Source: Spelaeicoccus albus
GTDB lineage: Bacteria; Actinomycetota; Actinomycetes; Actinomycetales; Brevibacteriaceae
NCBI RefSeq assembly: GCF_013409065.1
Contig: NZ_JACBZP010000001.1
Location: 3,296,518 to 3,360,517, forward strand
Length of the DNA: 64,000 nt
Reading direction: 5' to 3'
Shown: positions 43,982 through 53,249 of the stretch, one piece after another
Layout of the letters: each line of letters starts with the position of its first letter
Numbering within the stretch: the stretch's first letter is position 1
Program-made: the position numbers and the translations under genes
Notes under the pieces: model-generated
Database searches by the model: none
Told to the model about the DNA's origin: nothing
Seen by the model: only the letters and a program-made list of their open reading frames with translations

Positions 43982-45175
43982 CTACCGGCCCGATTCTCCG
44001 GCAATTGTGCGAAGGCGTTTTGGTGGTTGTCGGTTCTGGGTGAGTCTGTTTGGATCGAGGTGATCGATCGGTAGCTGTGTTTGTCCGTCCGCAACGAGAT
44101 CGGCGACAGCTTGGCCGATCGCAGGCGCCATTTTGAACCCATGGCCCGAGAAGCCGTACATGGCGATCGTATTTGGTAAATCGTCCGTGTATCCGACGAT
44201 GGCGTCCCGGTCGTCGGTATACCCGTCCATGTAGGCACCGATCCTCATTGGTTCGTTAATTGCATCGGGCAGCAACTCTCTGACGCCTTTGCGAATCGTG
44301 TCCAGCAGGTGGTCATTGACGGTCCGGTCGAGGCCGTCAGGATCATCCACCATGTCGTAGCCGAAGTTGACGGCAACTTTTAAGCTCGTGCTGTCCAAGG
44401 TTGGCCAGCCGGAAATGTCGTAGGCTTCGGTCTGGCGAATAAATATGGGGAACCTGTCAGGCGTGTACGAAGCTGGGTCGCGCAATGGGAACCAAGTCAT
44501 CACTAATCGCTGCAGCCTAATCGTCGGTGTCAGCTTGGGACAGAGACGCTGGCTCCATGCCCCTGCCGCAATGACTACCTTGCGAGTCCGCCATACGCCG
44601 TTTGATGTGACGACTGTGACACCCTGCTCGTCCGGCTCGACAGAATTAACACGCTCGCGGCGCAATATTCGCGCGCCCATAGACTCGCTCGCATCCGCTG
44701 CCAAGGCCACTGACAGCTCGGGGCGAATGAATCCGGCCTGGCGGTCGAAAATCATGATCTCGTCCCGGTGCAGTCGGTGCTGTGGGTATCGCTTTGTAGC
44801 CTCGTTATAGTTGAGAATCTCGTGCGGCAAGTCCGCCGACTGAATACTTGCCATTACGCTTGTGAGAAACTCGCTATCCGGTTGGCCGATCATCAGCCCG
44901 CCGTTCAACGTCAGCAATTCCCTTCCGACATCGGACTCGAGATTGCGCCACTGTTCTTGAGCCGCTAAAAGCAACGGAACGTACTGCGGGCCTTCCAAAT
45001 AGGCGGTTCGAAACAGTCGGCTTTCGCCGCCGGCGCCGCTGCGGTCGTGACCGGGCGCGAATTGTTCGAACCCCACGACCGACACCCCGCGTTTGGCCAG
45101 CTGCCAACAAGCCATGCTCCCCATCGTACCGACACCAATAACGGCAACATCTGCGTCGTAACCGTCCTGCGCCAA
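43982..45175 (-). CDS. FAD-dependent oxidoreductase, sarcosine/N-methyltryptophan oxidase-like (paralog 2)
   Basis: Tandem paralog of the next gene, 397 aa, with the same layout: AVIGVGTMGSMACWQLAKRG, GAGGESRLFRTAYLEGP, GGLMIGQPDSEF and YGFSGHGFKMAPAIGQAVAD. The Cys position again lacks Cys (MRIGAYMDGYTDDRD). Start is TTG 45175 with a perfect AAGGAGG 6 nt upstream. The protein carries a 20-residue basic C-terminal tail absent from paralog 1. Two related oxidases in one operon may handle different N-alkylation states or side chains of one imported amine. Confidence 0.88.
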   Translation of the reverse strand: MAQDGYDADVAVIGVGTMGSMACWQLAKRGVSVVGFEQFAPGHDRSGAGGESRLFRTAYLEGPQYVPLLLAAQEQWRNLESDVGRELLTLNGGLMIGQPDSEFLTSVMASIQSADLPHEILNYNEATKRYPQHRLHRDEIMIFDRQAGFIRPELSVALAADASESMGARILRRERVNSVEPDEQGVTVVTSNGVWRTRKVVIAAGAWSQRLCPKLTPTIRLQRLVMTWFPLRDPASYTPDRFPIFIRQTEAYDISGWPTLDSTSLKVAVNFGYDMVDDPDGLDRTVNDHLLDTIRKGVRELLPDAINEPMRIGAYMDGYTDDRDAIVGYTDDLPNTIAMYGFSGHGFKMAPAIGQAVADLVADGQTQLPIDHLDPNRLTQNRQPPKRLRTIAGESGR

Positions 45176-45202
45176 AGTGTCCTCCTTGTAAAGAAGCGAT
45201 TG

Positions 45203-46555
45203 CTATTTCGAACGCGTTCGAGCGGACCGATGGATCCGTGGGCCGATCGTGCTGGCCTCAGTAAGCGTGAGGTCACGAGTGTCTGGTGCCAGTGCGATCG
45301 AAACGATCAAACCTACGACGAGTACGGCGGAGCCGATCAGCATTGTTGGCTGAGTACCCAACGATGACAGGCCGAGCGGCAACAAGAAGGTGCCGATCGC
45401 TGCTCCAACACGGCTCATCGCCGCTGCGAAACCAACGCCGGTTGCGCGCATTTCCGTCGGAAACATCTCCGCTGGATAGACGCTCTCCAAATTACCGGCG
45501 GCTGATACCACGAATGCGAATACGGCGAATGCGATGATCACCAGGATCGACGTCGGATGCGGTATGAAGCCGAGCAGACCGAGCGAGATCGCCAAGATGA
45601 CGAACGACCAAATCACGAATGTGCGTCGTGACAGCATATTCATGACAACCACACCAACTATCCCGCCAGCCAGTTGGAAGCCGTTGAGTGCGAGACCCCC
45701 GGTAAACTCGTTGGAGAGCCCCAGTGATTTCAGTACCGTCGGCAATAGAGTGAACAACGCAAAGTACGGCATCACCTGGCACAGCCAGAATACTGATGCG
45801 AAGATGGTGCGTCGTCGCCACCGTCGGTTAAACAGTTCCGCGATCCTCGTCCGCTGGCGTCCAGCGGGTTCCTCGCCGAGGATGACATTGTCACCGAAAT
45901 GCTTACGAAGTACTTCTTGTGCTTTCGCATGCTGCCCATGAGCGGCGAGCCAGCGTGGCGATTCGGGCGAGCCGAGCCGCAACAGGAGTATCACGACGGC
46001 AGGAACTACGCTGCTAACTAGCATCCAACGCCACGAGCCGCTCCCGAGCGCACTGCGTAAAGCGAACCCCACAACGAACGCCACCACAAATCCGAGTGTG
46101 TACGTCGCATTCAGACACGCAAGCAGCGTTCCTCGATAGCGCCGAGGAAGCATTTCAGAAAGTAACGATGGCCCGATCGCGTAATCGATGCCGATGGCAA
46201 TTCCCATGACCAATCGCAGGACGAAAAGCTGCCATGGCTCGACGACGAACAGCTGGATGACCGACGCGATGATGAACAGCATCAGGTCAGTCACGTACAT
46301 CATCTGACGACCAACGCGGTCGATGATCGGTCCGAAAATCAGACTGCCGAGAAAAATTCCGATTAGTGCAGATGCTCCGATGAGTCCTTCCCATAGTGAG
46401 GACAACCCAACTTGCGGACCCCAGACCGCTAGCGCGATGCTAATGATTCCGAGGATGTAGCCGTCGATGAAGAATCCACCGGTGGTATACACGGTCATGC
46501 GGACGTGAAACTTCGATAGTGGCAGGTCGTCGATGGCCACGGGCGTCGTGCTCAT
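45203..46555 (-). CDS. MFS transporter, sugar-porter/aromatic-acid type
   Basis: Twelve-helix major facilitator, 450 aa. Loop 2-3 motif is GPIIDRVGRQMMYVTDLMLF; the helix 4-5 region IGIDYAIGPSLLSEMLPRRY and the ESPRWLAAHGQHAKAQEVL segment after helix 6 are typical of the sugar-porter-like group. ATG 46555 has a GAGAG just upstream. First gene of the operon, divergent from a LysR gene, so it probably imports the N-methylated or secondary amine oxidised by the two flavoproteins. Confidence 0.92.
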   Translation of the reverse strand: MSTTPVAIDDLPLSKFHVRMTVYTTGGFFIDGYILGIISIALAVWGPQVGLSSLWEGLIGASALIGIFLGSLIFGPIIDRVGRQMMYVTDLMLFIIASVIQLFVVEPWQLFVLRLVMGIAIGIDYAIGPSLLSEMLPRRYRGTLLACLNATYTLGFVVAFVVGFALRSALGSGSWRWMLVSSVVPAVVILLLRLGSPESPRWLAAHGQHAKAQEVLRKHFGDNVILGEEPAGRQRTRIAELFNRRWRRRTIFASVFWLCQVMPYFALFTLLPTVLKSLGLSNEFTGGLALNGFQLAGGIVGVVVMNMLSRRTFVIWSFVILAISLGLLGFIPHPTSILVIIAFAVFAFVVSAAGNLESVYPAEMFPTEMRATGVGFAAAMSRVGAAIGTFLLPLGLSSLGTQPTMLIGSAVLVVGLIVSIALAPDTRDLTLTEASTIGPRIHRSARTRSK

Positions 46556-46687
46556 CTAGCTCTCCAATAGCTTGGTCGAACCCAAACGCCGCTTGCGAAC
46601 GGCTTAGCCTTAGTCAAATTCGAGCAGCGCGATATGTCTAATATCTTTTTGTTTCCGAATCAAGACTTTGAACGTATCGTTCGGTTC

Positions 46688-47575
46688 ATGGAACTTCGCC
46701 ATCTTCGCTACTTTCTCGCCGTTGCCGAGGATCTCAACTTCACGCGCGCTGCGGCAAAGCTCCAGATGGCTCAACCGCCCCTTAGCCAACAGATCGTCAA
46801 GCTTGAGCGCGAACTCGGTACCGCGCTGTTTGATCGCACCTCTCGTACAGTACGGCTCACCCCGGCCGGGTCCGCGCTCGCTCACGAAGCTCAAGCGCTG
46901 CTGGAGCGCGCGGAAAGGTCCGTCGAATTCGTGCAACAAGTCGGCGCCGGGAACCGAGGAGTACTTAGGATCGGAGCGGTCGCGTCAGCATTCTCTGGAA
47001 TCCTTCTCGACGCAATCCCCGAATATCGCCGACGACACCCTGGCGTTTTCATCGTGCCACACGACATGGAAGCAACGCCCCAAATCGAAGCTCTCATCAA
47101 CCACACCATCGATATTGGGTTCTTCCGTTCAACCCAGTCGCCAAACGGAGTCGTCACGCGCACCGTCGAGAAAGAAGCTCTCGTCGCCGCATTGCCAACG
47201 ACACACCGAGCCGCCTCAGACGAGTCGGTTCAGCCGGAAAAACTCGCCCACGAGCCGTTCGTACTCTTCGCTCGAAACAATGCGCCCGAGGCATTCGACA
47301 CAATCATCGCCGCGTGCACAGCAGCCGGATTTACCCCAAAAATTACTTTCGAAGCCTCCAACGATCATTCGCTCATCAGTCTCGTAGCCACCGGGTTCGG
47401 CGTATCCATCGTGCCCCGAAGCACGTCACTATTATCACTTCCCGGCGTCACGTATCGACCACTCACGACGCCCACAGCGCAAACGCCAATGTCCGTAGGA
47501 CTACCCGAGACAGGAGTTTCACCACAGGCTAAGCAAATGCTCGCCATCCTCAAGGATCGATCCGAAAGACTCTGA
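46688..47575 (+). CDS. LysR-family transcriptional regulator
   Basis: LysR regulator, 295 aa from ATG 46688, which gives the classic start MELRHLRYFLAVAEDLNFTR; the longer frame from 46634 is not needed. The HTH ends AQPPLSQQIVKLERELGTAL. The effector domain includes RIGAVASAFSGILLDAIPEY. There is no Shine-Dalgarno, but TATCGT at 46675-46680 could be the -10 of a leaderless transcript beginning at the ATG. A 5-bp inverted repeat GAACG-TAT-CGTTC overlaps it. Divergent from the MFS-oxidase operon, its expected target. Confidence 0.92.
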   Translation: MELRHLRYFLAVAEDLNFTRAAAKLQMAQPPLSQQIVKLERELGTALFDRTSRTVRLTPAGSALAHEAQALLERAERSVEFVQQVGAGNRGVLRIGAVASAFSGILLDAIPEYRRRHPGVFIVPHDMEATPQIEALINHTIDIGFFRSTQSPNGVVTRTVEKEALVAALPTTHRAASDESVQPEKLAHEPFVLFARNNAPEAFDTIIAACTAAGFTPKITFEASNDHSLISLVATGFGVSIVPRSTSLLSLPGVTYRPLTTPTAQTPMSVGLPETGVSPQAKQMLAILKDRSERL

Positions 47576-47936
47576 TGTCGTTAAAAAGTACCGCTCACCA
47601 AGTCTGACGGCAGACGACCTTCGTTTCGTTGGCCTACCGACGCTTTGCCCTGAGAAGGTGTCTTTTAGCCGTCACGTTCCAAGTTCATCCTTATACGCAG
47701 CAATGAAGCTCGGACCCCACAATGAACTGATGTGGTTTAGGCATTTGTCGACGACTCTCGGCCGTCTACACGAACCGCCTACTCCGCTGCGCGGAGGTCA
47801 CACGCCATCCGCATGGAATGGCCCAACCACCAAACTTTACACGCCAGTGAAACTCGTTTTGACTGATGACCACGTCCATCACAACCGTCGAGCGACAGAC
47901 AGTATGATTCACAAGGGTGATCTGACGTTCGCTACA
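47576..47936. other. Intergenic stretch between convergent genes
   Basis: No gene is supported. The segment tggcccaaccaccaaac near 47820 and its surroundings loosely resemble part of family A copy 3 (ggcccaaccaccattc) and may be a heavily decayed copy, but the match is too short to annotate as such. No terminator hairpin was recognised. Confidence 0.35.
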
Positions 47937-48578
47937 TCACCTGTTCTGCCTTACGGTGAGGCGCTGTCCGAAGAGTTCCATCCGACTGTCGATCCCGAGC
48001 TTTTGCAGTACGTTCGAGACGTGCGTCTTCACTGTCGGTAGTCCGATGAATAGTTCCCTAGCGATCTCTGCGTTCGTGTATCGCTGCAGCATGAAACCGA
48101 GCACTTCACGCTCCCGCGATGTAAGGAGCGATTCGTTCATTCGTTTGCTGAGAGAGCGCGCATCCCGCACGGTGTCTTCCTTCGTACTCCATACTCGGCG
48201 GCCGGTCGCAGTGGACCGTATCGTCTCCAGCAGGCTCGCGGTCGGCTGATCCTTTGTGATGAAGCTATCCGCCCCCGAAAGGAAGGCGAGACCTGCATCA
48301 TCGGGTGCGGTGAACGAGGTGTACATAAGTACATGGGGCACCCGATCAAGAGACTTGATCTCCCTGCATAGTTCCAGTCCCTCGGGCTCGCCACCAAGTC
48401 GAAGAGGCAGGATCACAAGCGACGGTTCTGCCCGCGCAACTGCGAGTAGTGCCTCTTCGGATCGTTCTGCTTCCGCAACGACCCCAAGATCAACCTGAGC
48501 GTCAACGACGGTCGCGAGACCAAGCCGAACAATCGGATGATCTTCGACGATCATGATTCGAATCAGCGCATCGCCCAT
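47937..48578 (-). CDS. NarL/FixJ-type response-regulator protein lacking the phospho-acceptor Asp
   Basis: Two-domain protein, 213 aa: a receiver-like domain (about 5-125) and a LuxR-type HTH (about 145-207: LLTSREREVLGFMLQRYTNA then EIARELFIGLPTVKTHVSNV). The receiver retains the acidic VEDH at its start, the Thr/Ser strand (MYTSF) and the Lys (ITKDQ), but where the phosphorylated Asp should be it reads SLVILPLRLGG, with Pro58. It therefore cannot be phosphorylated in the normal way. No sensor kinase is nearby. It overlaps the amidase gene by 16 nt and probably regulates this operon in response to a ligand or partner. Confidence 0.9.
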   Translation of the reverse strand: MGDALIRIMIVEDHPIVRLGLATVVDAQVDLGVVAEAERSEEALLAVARAEPSLVILPLRLGGEPEGLELCREIKSLDRVPHVLMYTSFTAPDDAGLAFLSGADSFITKDQPTASLLETIRSTATGRRVWSTKEDTVRDARSLSKRMNESLLTSREREVLGFMLQRYTNAEIARELFIGLPTVKTHVSNVLQKLGIDSRMELFGQRLTVRQNR

Positions 48579-49477
48579 TCATCCAGCCTTTCAAATAGTG
48601 ACCCTGGGCACCACTCCTTGGGAATAGTCAAACGTGCAGTCGCCAATGGATTGACTATTTGGCTGACCTGCGCCCGTCCAACGATGCTCGTGAGTCGATA
48701 CGCATTCGACCAGTCAAGCTCGTGCCAGATTTTCATGAGGTTGACTGCCTCTGCGAACGCTTCAGCGATAGCATCCTTCAGATCGAGTGCACTTGCAAGC
48801 AAACTCATGCCGTCTCGGTGGCACACCGCCGGCAGCTTCCCTTGATATCGTGCCCGGTCGACTCGAAGTTGGATTTGGCCGCCAATTTCGATCCCGGTTC
48901 CGCCCAGTTCACCGTCCCCCTGAGCTGCGTGAAGATCCCCAGCCGCGACTAGGCAGCCGTCGTGTTTGGCTTGCGCTAGAAATGCACTTCCGGCGGTTAA
49001 GAGACTCGTATCGAGATTTCCTCCGTGAGTGCCGGGACATTCGGTTGAAACCGGTGCTCCAGCCGGGGCCACGCCAATGACTCCGACCATCGGCTCGACA
49101 GGAACGCCGATGTCGCCGGAGATCCATGCCCGCCCATTTTCGATGGAGACGAGCCTAGTGCTCGCTTGCTCTACGTTGTCCCCCAATATGCCGAGGCCGG
49201 GTGCGACTGCCATCACGCCGGGCGACGTCACGTCGATTGCCTCAATTTGTATCCGAACCCAGTCGCCAGCTTGGACTCCGGCGACCTTCACAGGCCCTGT
49301 CGCACGATTGAAGTCGGCCATGTCAATGTCGGGTCTGAGCACCGACTCAGCGTCGATTTGGCCCGCGTAACAATCATAGGTCTCGAGCAGAAATGGTTCG
49401 CCGAGGTCAACTTCGGCTATCGCTTGGTGGGCATTAGAAAAACTTGTGATGGACTGTCGGGAGGGGACGCGGATCAT
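48563..49477 (-). CDS. Acetamidase/formamidase family protein
   Basis: Metal-dependent amidase of the FmdA/AmdA family, 304 aa, which hydrolyses short amides such as formamide or acetamide to acid and ammonia. Visible marks are GPVKVAGVQAGDWVRIQIEA at the N-terminal half, VAPGLGILGD, PGTHGGNLDTSLLTAGS and LVAAGDLHAAQGDGELGGTG, all characteristic. The start ATG 49477 shares its A with the upstream stop (TAATG), so translation is coupled to the permease gene. The end overlaps the receiver gene. The substrate is likely an amide imported by the permease. Confidence 0.92.
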   Translation of the reverse strand: MIRVPSRQSITSFSNAHQAIAEVDLGEPFLLETYDCYAGQIDAESVLRPDIDMADFNRATGPVKVAGVQAGDWVRIQIEAIDVTSPGVMAVAPGLGILGDNVEQASTRLVSIENGRAWISGDIGVPVEPMVGVIGVAPAGAPVSTECPGTHGGNLDTSLLTAGSAFLAQAKHDGCLVAAGDLHAAQGDGELGGTGIEIGGQIQLRVDRARYQGKLPAVCHRDGMSLLASALDLKDAIAEAFAEAVNLMKIWHELDWSNAYRLTSIVGRAQVSQIVNPLATARLTIPKEWCPGSLFERLDEWAMR

Positions 49478-50721
49478 TATGCCCACCCATCAGGGACAAG
49501 CCCGAAGGCGGTCAGCAACGAATAGATGAAAGCTAGGCAGAATACGAGCACCAGGAGCGCCTGAACGACGGGGTGAGAGATCCATCCTGCTTTCCATTCG
49601 GGTTCACGATCGCCAGACTTGCGGGCTTGATGCAACATCATTACCGGCACAACTGACATGATGGCACCGGCAAACCCGCCAGCGTAGCCGAGTGCGGACA
49701 CGAAACCCGCCCAATTCATCACCCCAATGATGAATGGCGGAATCGCAACCAGCGCAATCGCCGCGAGTCGATACTCTAGCCGTCCGTATGCCGGCCACCG
49801 AAAGCGATCAAAGACGTTAGTCATAAGCGTGAGAGCGATCGCCCAAAACGACGTCATCATCGCAAGTACCGCGAAGATGTTAGCCACATAATATCCCGCG
49901 GCGCCGAGTTCCTGGCCCCACGCGATAGTGACCACCTTCGTAATGTTCGCCGGGCCCATCATCCCCAGCGCTGCGAGCGGCACGAGCGCAAGTAGGAAAC
50001 CCGTGGCACACATTCCAACAACGATCGCGCGCGGTAAACCTCGAGGGTTGTGGTTAGCGAGCCCGCGGGCGAGTTCCGGCACGGTGTATTGGGCGATGAA
50101 AGAGAAGACCGCCAGGTTAACGATGGGAATAATGAAGTACGGGTGTACGTAGTTGAGATACTCGGCATGGATGCCCGGGCCGATGAAAGTCCAGCCGCAA
50201 AGGAGCAGGATAAGCCCCAACATTGCAATTGTGATCACTTGCTCGGATCGCCCAGTGGCCCGTAGACCGAACCACACGACGACGACTCCGGGGATGAAAA
50301 ATAATAAGCTTCCAAGAGTGGCAGGTATGCCGAAAATGTCGGCCAGGATGCTGCCACTGCCCGACGAATACGCAATCAGCGCGCCCAGACCGTTGATAGC
50401 GACGCCCGCGAACACCAGCCATGAGCCCGTATTACCCAGGTACTTCTGCGCGAGGCCGGAAAGCTGGAGTGGTTCTTTGGTACGGAGTGCGACCTCAGCA
50501 ACGTAAAGCATTGAGGCAGTCGTGAGTACGCCAGCAATTGCGAGCGCGACGAGCAATGCCGGAAAACCACCATTCCGAGCCCCGTAGGGAAGGCTTAGAA
50601 CCCCAGCACCGATATTGGCGCCGAAGATGATGGCGACGCCTTGCCCAAACGTAATGGCTGTGCCGTGGCGAGTTGCAGTTGGTACGTCGGATTCCTCAAG
50701 TGGCTCTGAGCTTGCTGTCAT
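49477..50721 (-). CDS. Aromatic/hydroxy amino acid permease-like transporter (HAAAP/AAAP group)
   Basis: Eleven- or twelve-helix amino acid permease, 414 aa from ATG 50721 (MTASSEPLEES), which is the first plausible start; upstream frame sequence is unrelated. The first helix motif IIFGANIGAGVLSLPYGARN is typical of the Trp/Tyr/Ser permease families related to AAAP carriers; VALRTKEPLQLSGLAQKYLG and VPELARGLANHNPRGLPRAI follow. No strong ribosome binding site is seen. It heads the operon with the amidase and the receiver protein and is divergent from a fold-III decarboxylase gene. Confidence 0.88.
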   Translation of the reverse strand: MTASSEPLEESDVPTATRHGTAITFGQGVAIIFGANIGAGVLSLPYGARNGGFPALLVALAIAGVLTTASMLYVAEVALRTKEPLQLSGLAQKYLGNTGSWLVFAGVAINGLGALIAYSSGSGSILADIFGIPATLGSLLFFIPGVVVVWFGLRATGRSEQVITIAMLGLILLLCGWTFIGPGIHAEYLNYVHPYFIIPIVNLAVFSFIAQYTVPELARGLANHNPRGLPRAIVVGMCATGFLLALVPLAALGMMGPANITKVVTIAWGQELGAAGYYVANIFAVLAMMTSFWAIALTLMTNVFDRFRWPAYGRLEYRLAAIALVAIPPFIIGVMNWAGFVSALGYAGGFAGAIMSVVPVMMLHQARKSGDREPEWKAGWISHPVVQALLVLVFCLAFIYSLLTAFGLVPDGWA

Positions 50722-51004
50722 AAAGATGTTCCGTTCAGTCGCGCGTAACTTCGGCCCACAAGGAGCACGGAGGAAGCAACTCCCGGGGGAACGTTCAAAT
50801 AAGCGGCGATGCGGTTCGCCACACCACACGATAGAACGTTACTGCACAGTGTTTGTCATCCTCAGCGGATGAATTCCTACCCGGATCTCATCCTTCAGGG
50901 TGGTTACGGTCGGCCAAATCCATTCATAGGCTCTTTAACGGGCGGAGCAAGTTGTTCGGCTAGTGCGCGGCACAAGACTATGGATGGAGCGTTTTTCGAG
51001 ACTT

Positions 51005-52315
51005 ATGAAGCAACCGAAACGACAGGAACAGATTCTGCGACATGCCATTGGCGCGGAATTACTCCACCCAGAGAATGCGCCAATCGCGTCGTTTCTCGAC
51101 TGGGACGGAGTCGAGCAGAACGTACAGCAGTTAATGGCAGCCTTTCCATCAGATATTCCAGTGCTCCACGCCTTCGCAGCGAAGGCAAATTCACTTGTTC
51201 CCGTACTTCTTAAGCTGGGTACCTTCGGTATGGGAGCGGAAGTGGCGAGCAGCGGCGAGCTATCAGCGGCTCTCGCCGGGCAGATCGACCCTGCGCGGAT
51301 CGTTTTCGACTCGCCAGCTAAGTCTTGGGACGAGCTCCGTCGCGCAATGAGGCTAGGGATCGCCATCAACGTCGACAACTTCCAGGAACTCGCCAGAGTT
51401 TCGCACCTTCGTGAAATCCAGGCGAGCCAGTCTCAGATTGGCGTTCGCATCAATCCTCAAGTTGGAGCGGGATCGATCCCAGCAATGAGTACTGCAAGTG
51501 CTCATTCGAAATTCGGAGTGCCGCTACGCGACCCGGGAATGCGTCAAAAGCTCCTCGACGCATATACAAGTCGTCCCTGGCTTCGACGTGCCCATGCACA
51601 TGTCGGATCACAAGGCTGTTCCCTCAAGCTCATCGCGGACGGAATTGCAGCATTGGTTGAGTTCGCAGATGAGGTGAATTCGCGGGCCGGCCGTGGGCAA
51701 GTGTCGACTATTGACATTGGCGGTGGTCTGCCCGTCGATTTCGACAGCGACCTCCCGAATGCTTCATTTGCCGAGTACACGGACCTGCTTAAAGATCGCG
51801 TACCACGGCTCTTTAGCGGAGACTATTCGATAGTCACTGAGTTCGGGCGAAGTATTCTTGCGAAACACGGCATGATCGTTGCGTACGTCGAGTACACGAA
51901 GACCGTCGGCGGTCGAAAGATCGCGATCACGCATGCTGGTGCGCAGGTGGCCACCCGCACCGTATTTATGCCCGAAGCTTGGCCACTTCGAATTCGGGCG
52001 TATGATCCATCTGGAGAGCCGAAACCTAACGACTGTCACGAAGTTCAGGATGTTGCCGGGCCCTGTTGTTTTGCCGGGGACTTAGTCGCACAAGGGAGGC
52101 ACCTCCCCCTGCTAGAGCCAGGGGACCTGGTTGTTCTCCTCGACACGGGCGCGTACTACGCAAGTACGCCATTCGACTACAACTCACTTCCGCTTTCTGG
52201 CGTTTACGGGGTCGAAAATCTCTCGTCAAACTTGCGCTCTACTGTACTCAGGGAGCCGCAGTGGAATCCGATTGCTGACCCACACATGTCCAAAATCCAG
52301 GATCTCGCAGGTTAG
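51005..52315 (+). CDS. Fold-type III PLP decarboxylase (LysA/ODC superfamily)
   Basis: PLP-dependent decarboxylase, 436 aa from ATG 51005; starts at 50984 or 50963 are possible and none has a good ribosome binding site. The PLP lysine is Lys60 in HAFAAKANSLVPV; the phosphate-binding Gly loop is DIGGGLPVDF; TEFGRS takes the place of the EPGRS of standard diaminopimelate decarboxylases; AGPCCFAGD carries the catalytic Cys. The family decarboxylates D-configured centres such as the D-end of meso-diaminopimelate, or ornithine, lysine or arginine. Divergent from the permease/amidase operon; a catabolic role is likelier than lysine synthesis. Confidence 0.9.
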   Translation: MKQPKRQEQILRHAIGAELLHPENAPIASFLDWDGVEQNVQQLMAAFPSDIPVLHAFAAKANSLVPVLLKLGTFGMGAEVASSGELSAALAGQIDPARIVFDSPAKSWDELRRAMRLGIAINVDNFQELARVSHLREIQASQSQIGVRINPQVGAGSIPAMSTASAHSKFGVPLRDPGMRQKLLDAYTSRPWLRRAHAHVGSQGCSLKLIADGIAALVEFADEVNSRAGRGQVSTIDIGGGLPVDFDSDLPNASFAEYTDLLKDRVPRLFSGDYSIVTEFGRSILAKHGMIVAYVEYTKTVGGRKIAITHAGAQVATRTVFMPEAWPLRIRAYDPSGEPKPNDCHEVQDVAGPCCFAGDLVAQGRHLPLLEPGDLVVLLDTGAYYASTPFDYNSLPLSGVYGVENLSSNLRSTVLREPQWNPIADPHMSKIQDLAG

Positions 52316-52383
52316 CGTGTCTCCCATGTTTGTGCTGTGGGTTGCTCGTCACGCCATTGCAACCGTACTCCAGGAGACACCCG

Positions 52384-52545
52384 ACTCCACATTGAACAGC
52401 TTTGGTTTGCGGATTTTTCACGGCTCTGCGCGCTGTTGCTCAGACTACTTCCCTGTAATGGCGCCGACCCGTGCGCTCCATCGTTGATCACCGTTTTGCA
52501 CTGAATGGCCATGGTTTTCAACGAAAACGCGGACTAAACGCGGAA
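52384..52545 (+). repeat. Family A dispersed repeat, copy 6
   Basis: A clear copy of about 162 bp: left block actccacattgaacagc with tttggtttgcgg, middle block cttccctgtaatggcgcc, then ccgttttgcactgaatggcc and the right block ggttttcaacgaaaacgcgg. Same orientation as all others. The central block closely matches copy 7 (cgttttgcaccgatttg), which helps define the family. Confidence 0.65.
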
Positions 52546-52775
52546 TTCAGAGCCAAGAGTTCTACACCGTCCGAGGTCTTCGCCCCTCCCCTGGCTCAAC
52601 ACGGCACCTACGATTTAACGAAAGACCCGAGTTGTTCGAGGCTGATGGCCCTGTCCCGGATCCCTAATACGGCCGCCGTGACGAGTGCAGGAGCCGATGA
52701 ACATCTTCCCGAATATACCGACACGGCCACTATATGCGTGCGACAAAAGCAGTAGCCGAGTCAGCGAACGCGGCC

Positions 52776-52883
52776 CGACCAGCAGGAACACCTAACACAG
52801 GACACACCCCGTTAAACTTAAGCGTCTCGCCGCACACAGATATTCAAAATGGATGTGTTTAGTTTCGGCGTCCGCCCTGGTCA
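52776..52883. repeat. Family B MITE-like element, copy 3
   Basis: A 108-bp element from CGACCAG (one mismatch to TGACCAG) to CTGGTCA (52877-52883). The internal pair is GACACACC (52801-52808) and GGATGTGTT around 52851-52859. The shared stretch aagcgtctcgcc lies between them. It is about 240 bp right of family A copy 6, in the same gap between modules. Confidence 0.6.
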
Positions 52884-53249
52884 CCGGGATGTGAACACGG
52901 CGTGCGTCAGGCCGCCAAGCAGAGGTTACCGTGCTGATAACGCCAAGCTGGGCAGAAAGCTATCGACGAGCTCCGATTCTGCACTTATACGTCTACCGCA
53001 CACCGATCGGAGCATGAAACGACACAATCAACGATAACAACAACGACTAAGGCGACCTGGCCCCATATCCCCAGAAGCACCTTCCAAAATCTTCACAGTT
53101 CTGCCGACGATCCCTCACTGGCGATCGCCACACCCCGCCAGGTCGCCAGTCAACCTGGATGAATGGGCTCGCCTACGGCACCCTGTGGTCGGAAAGCGTG
53201 TCCACGATATAGCGCGCATGCGTGTCGGCTAGGTAAGTGGCGAGTTGCG

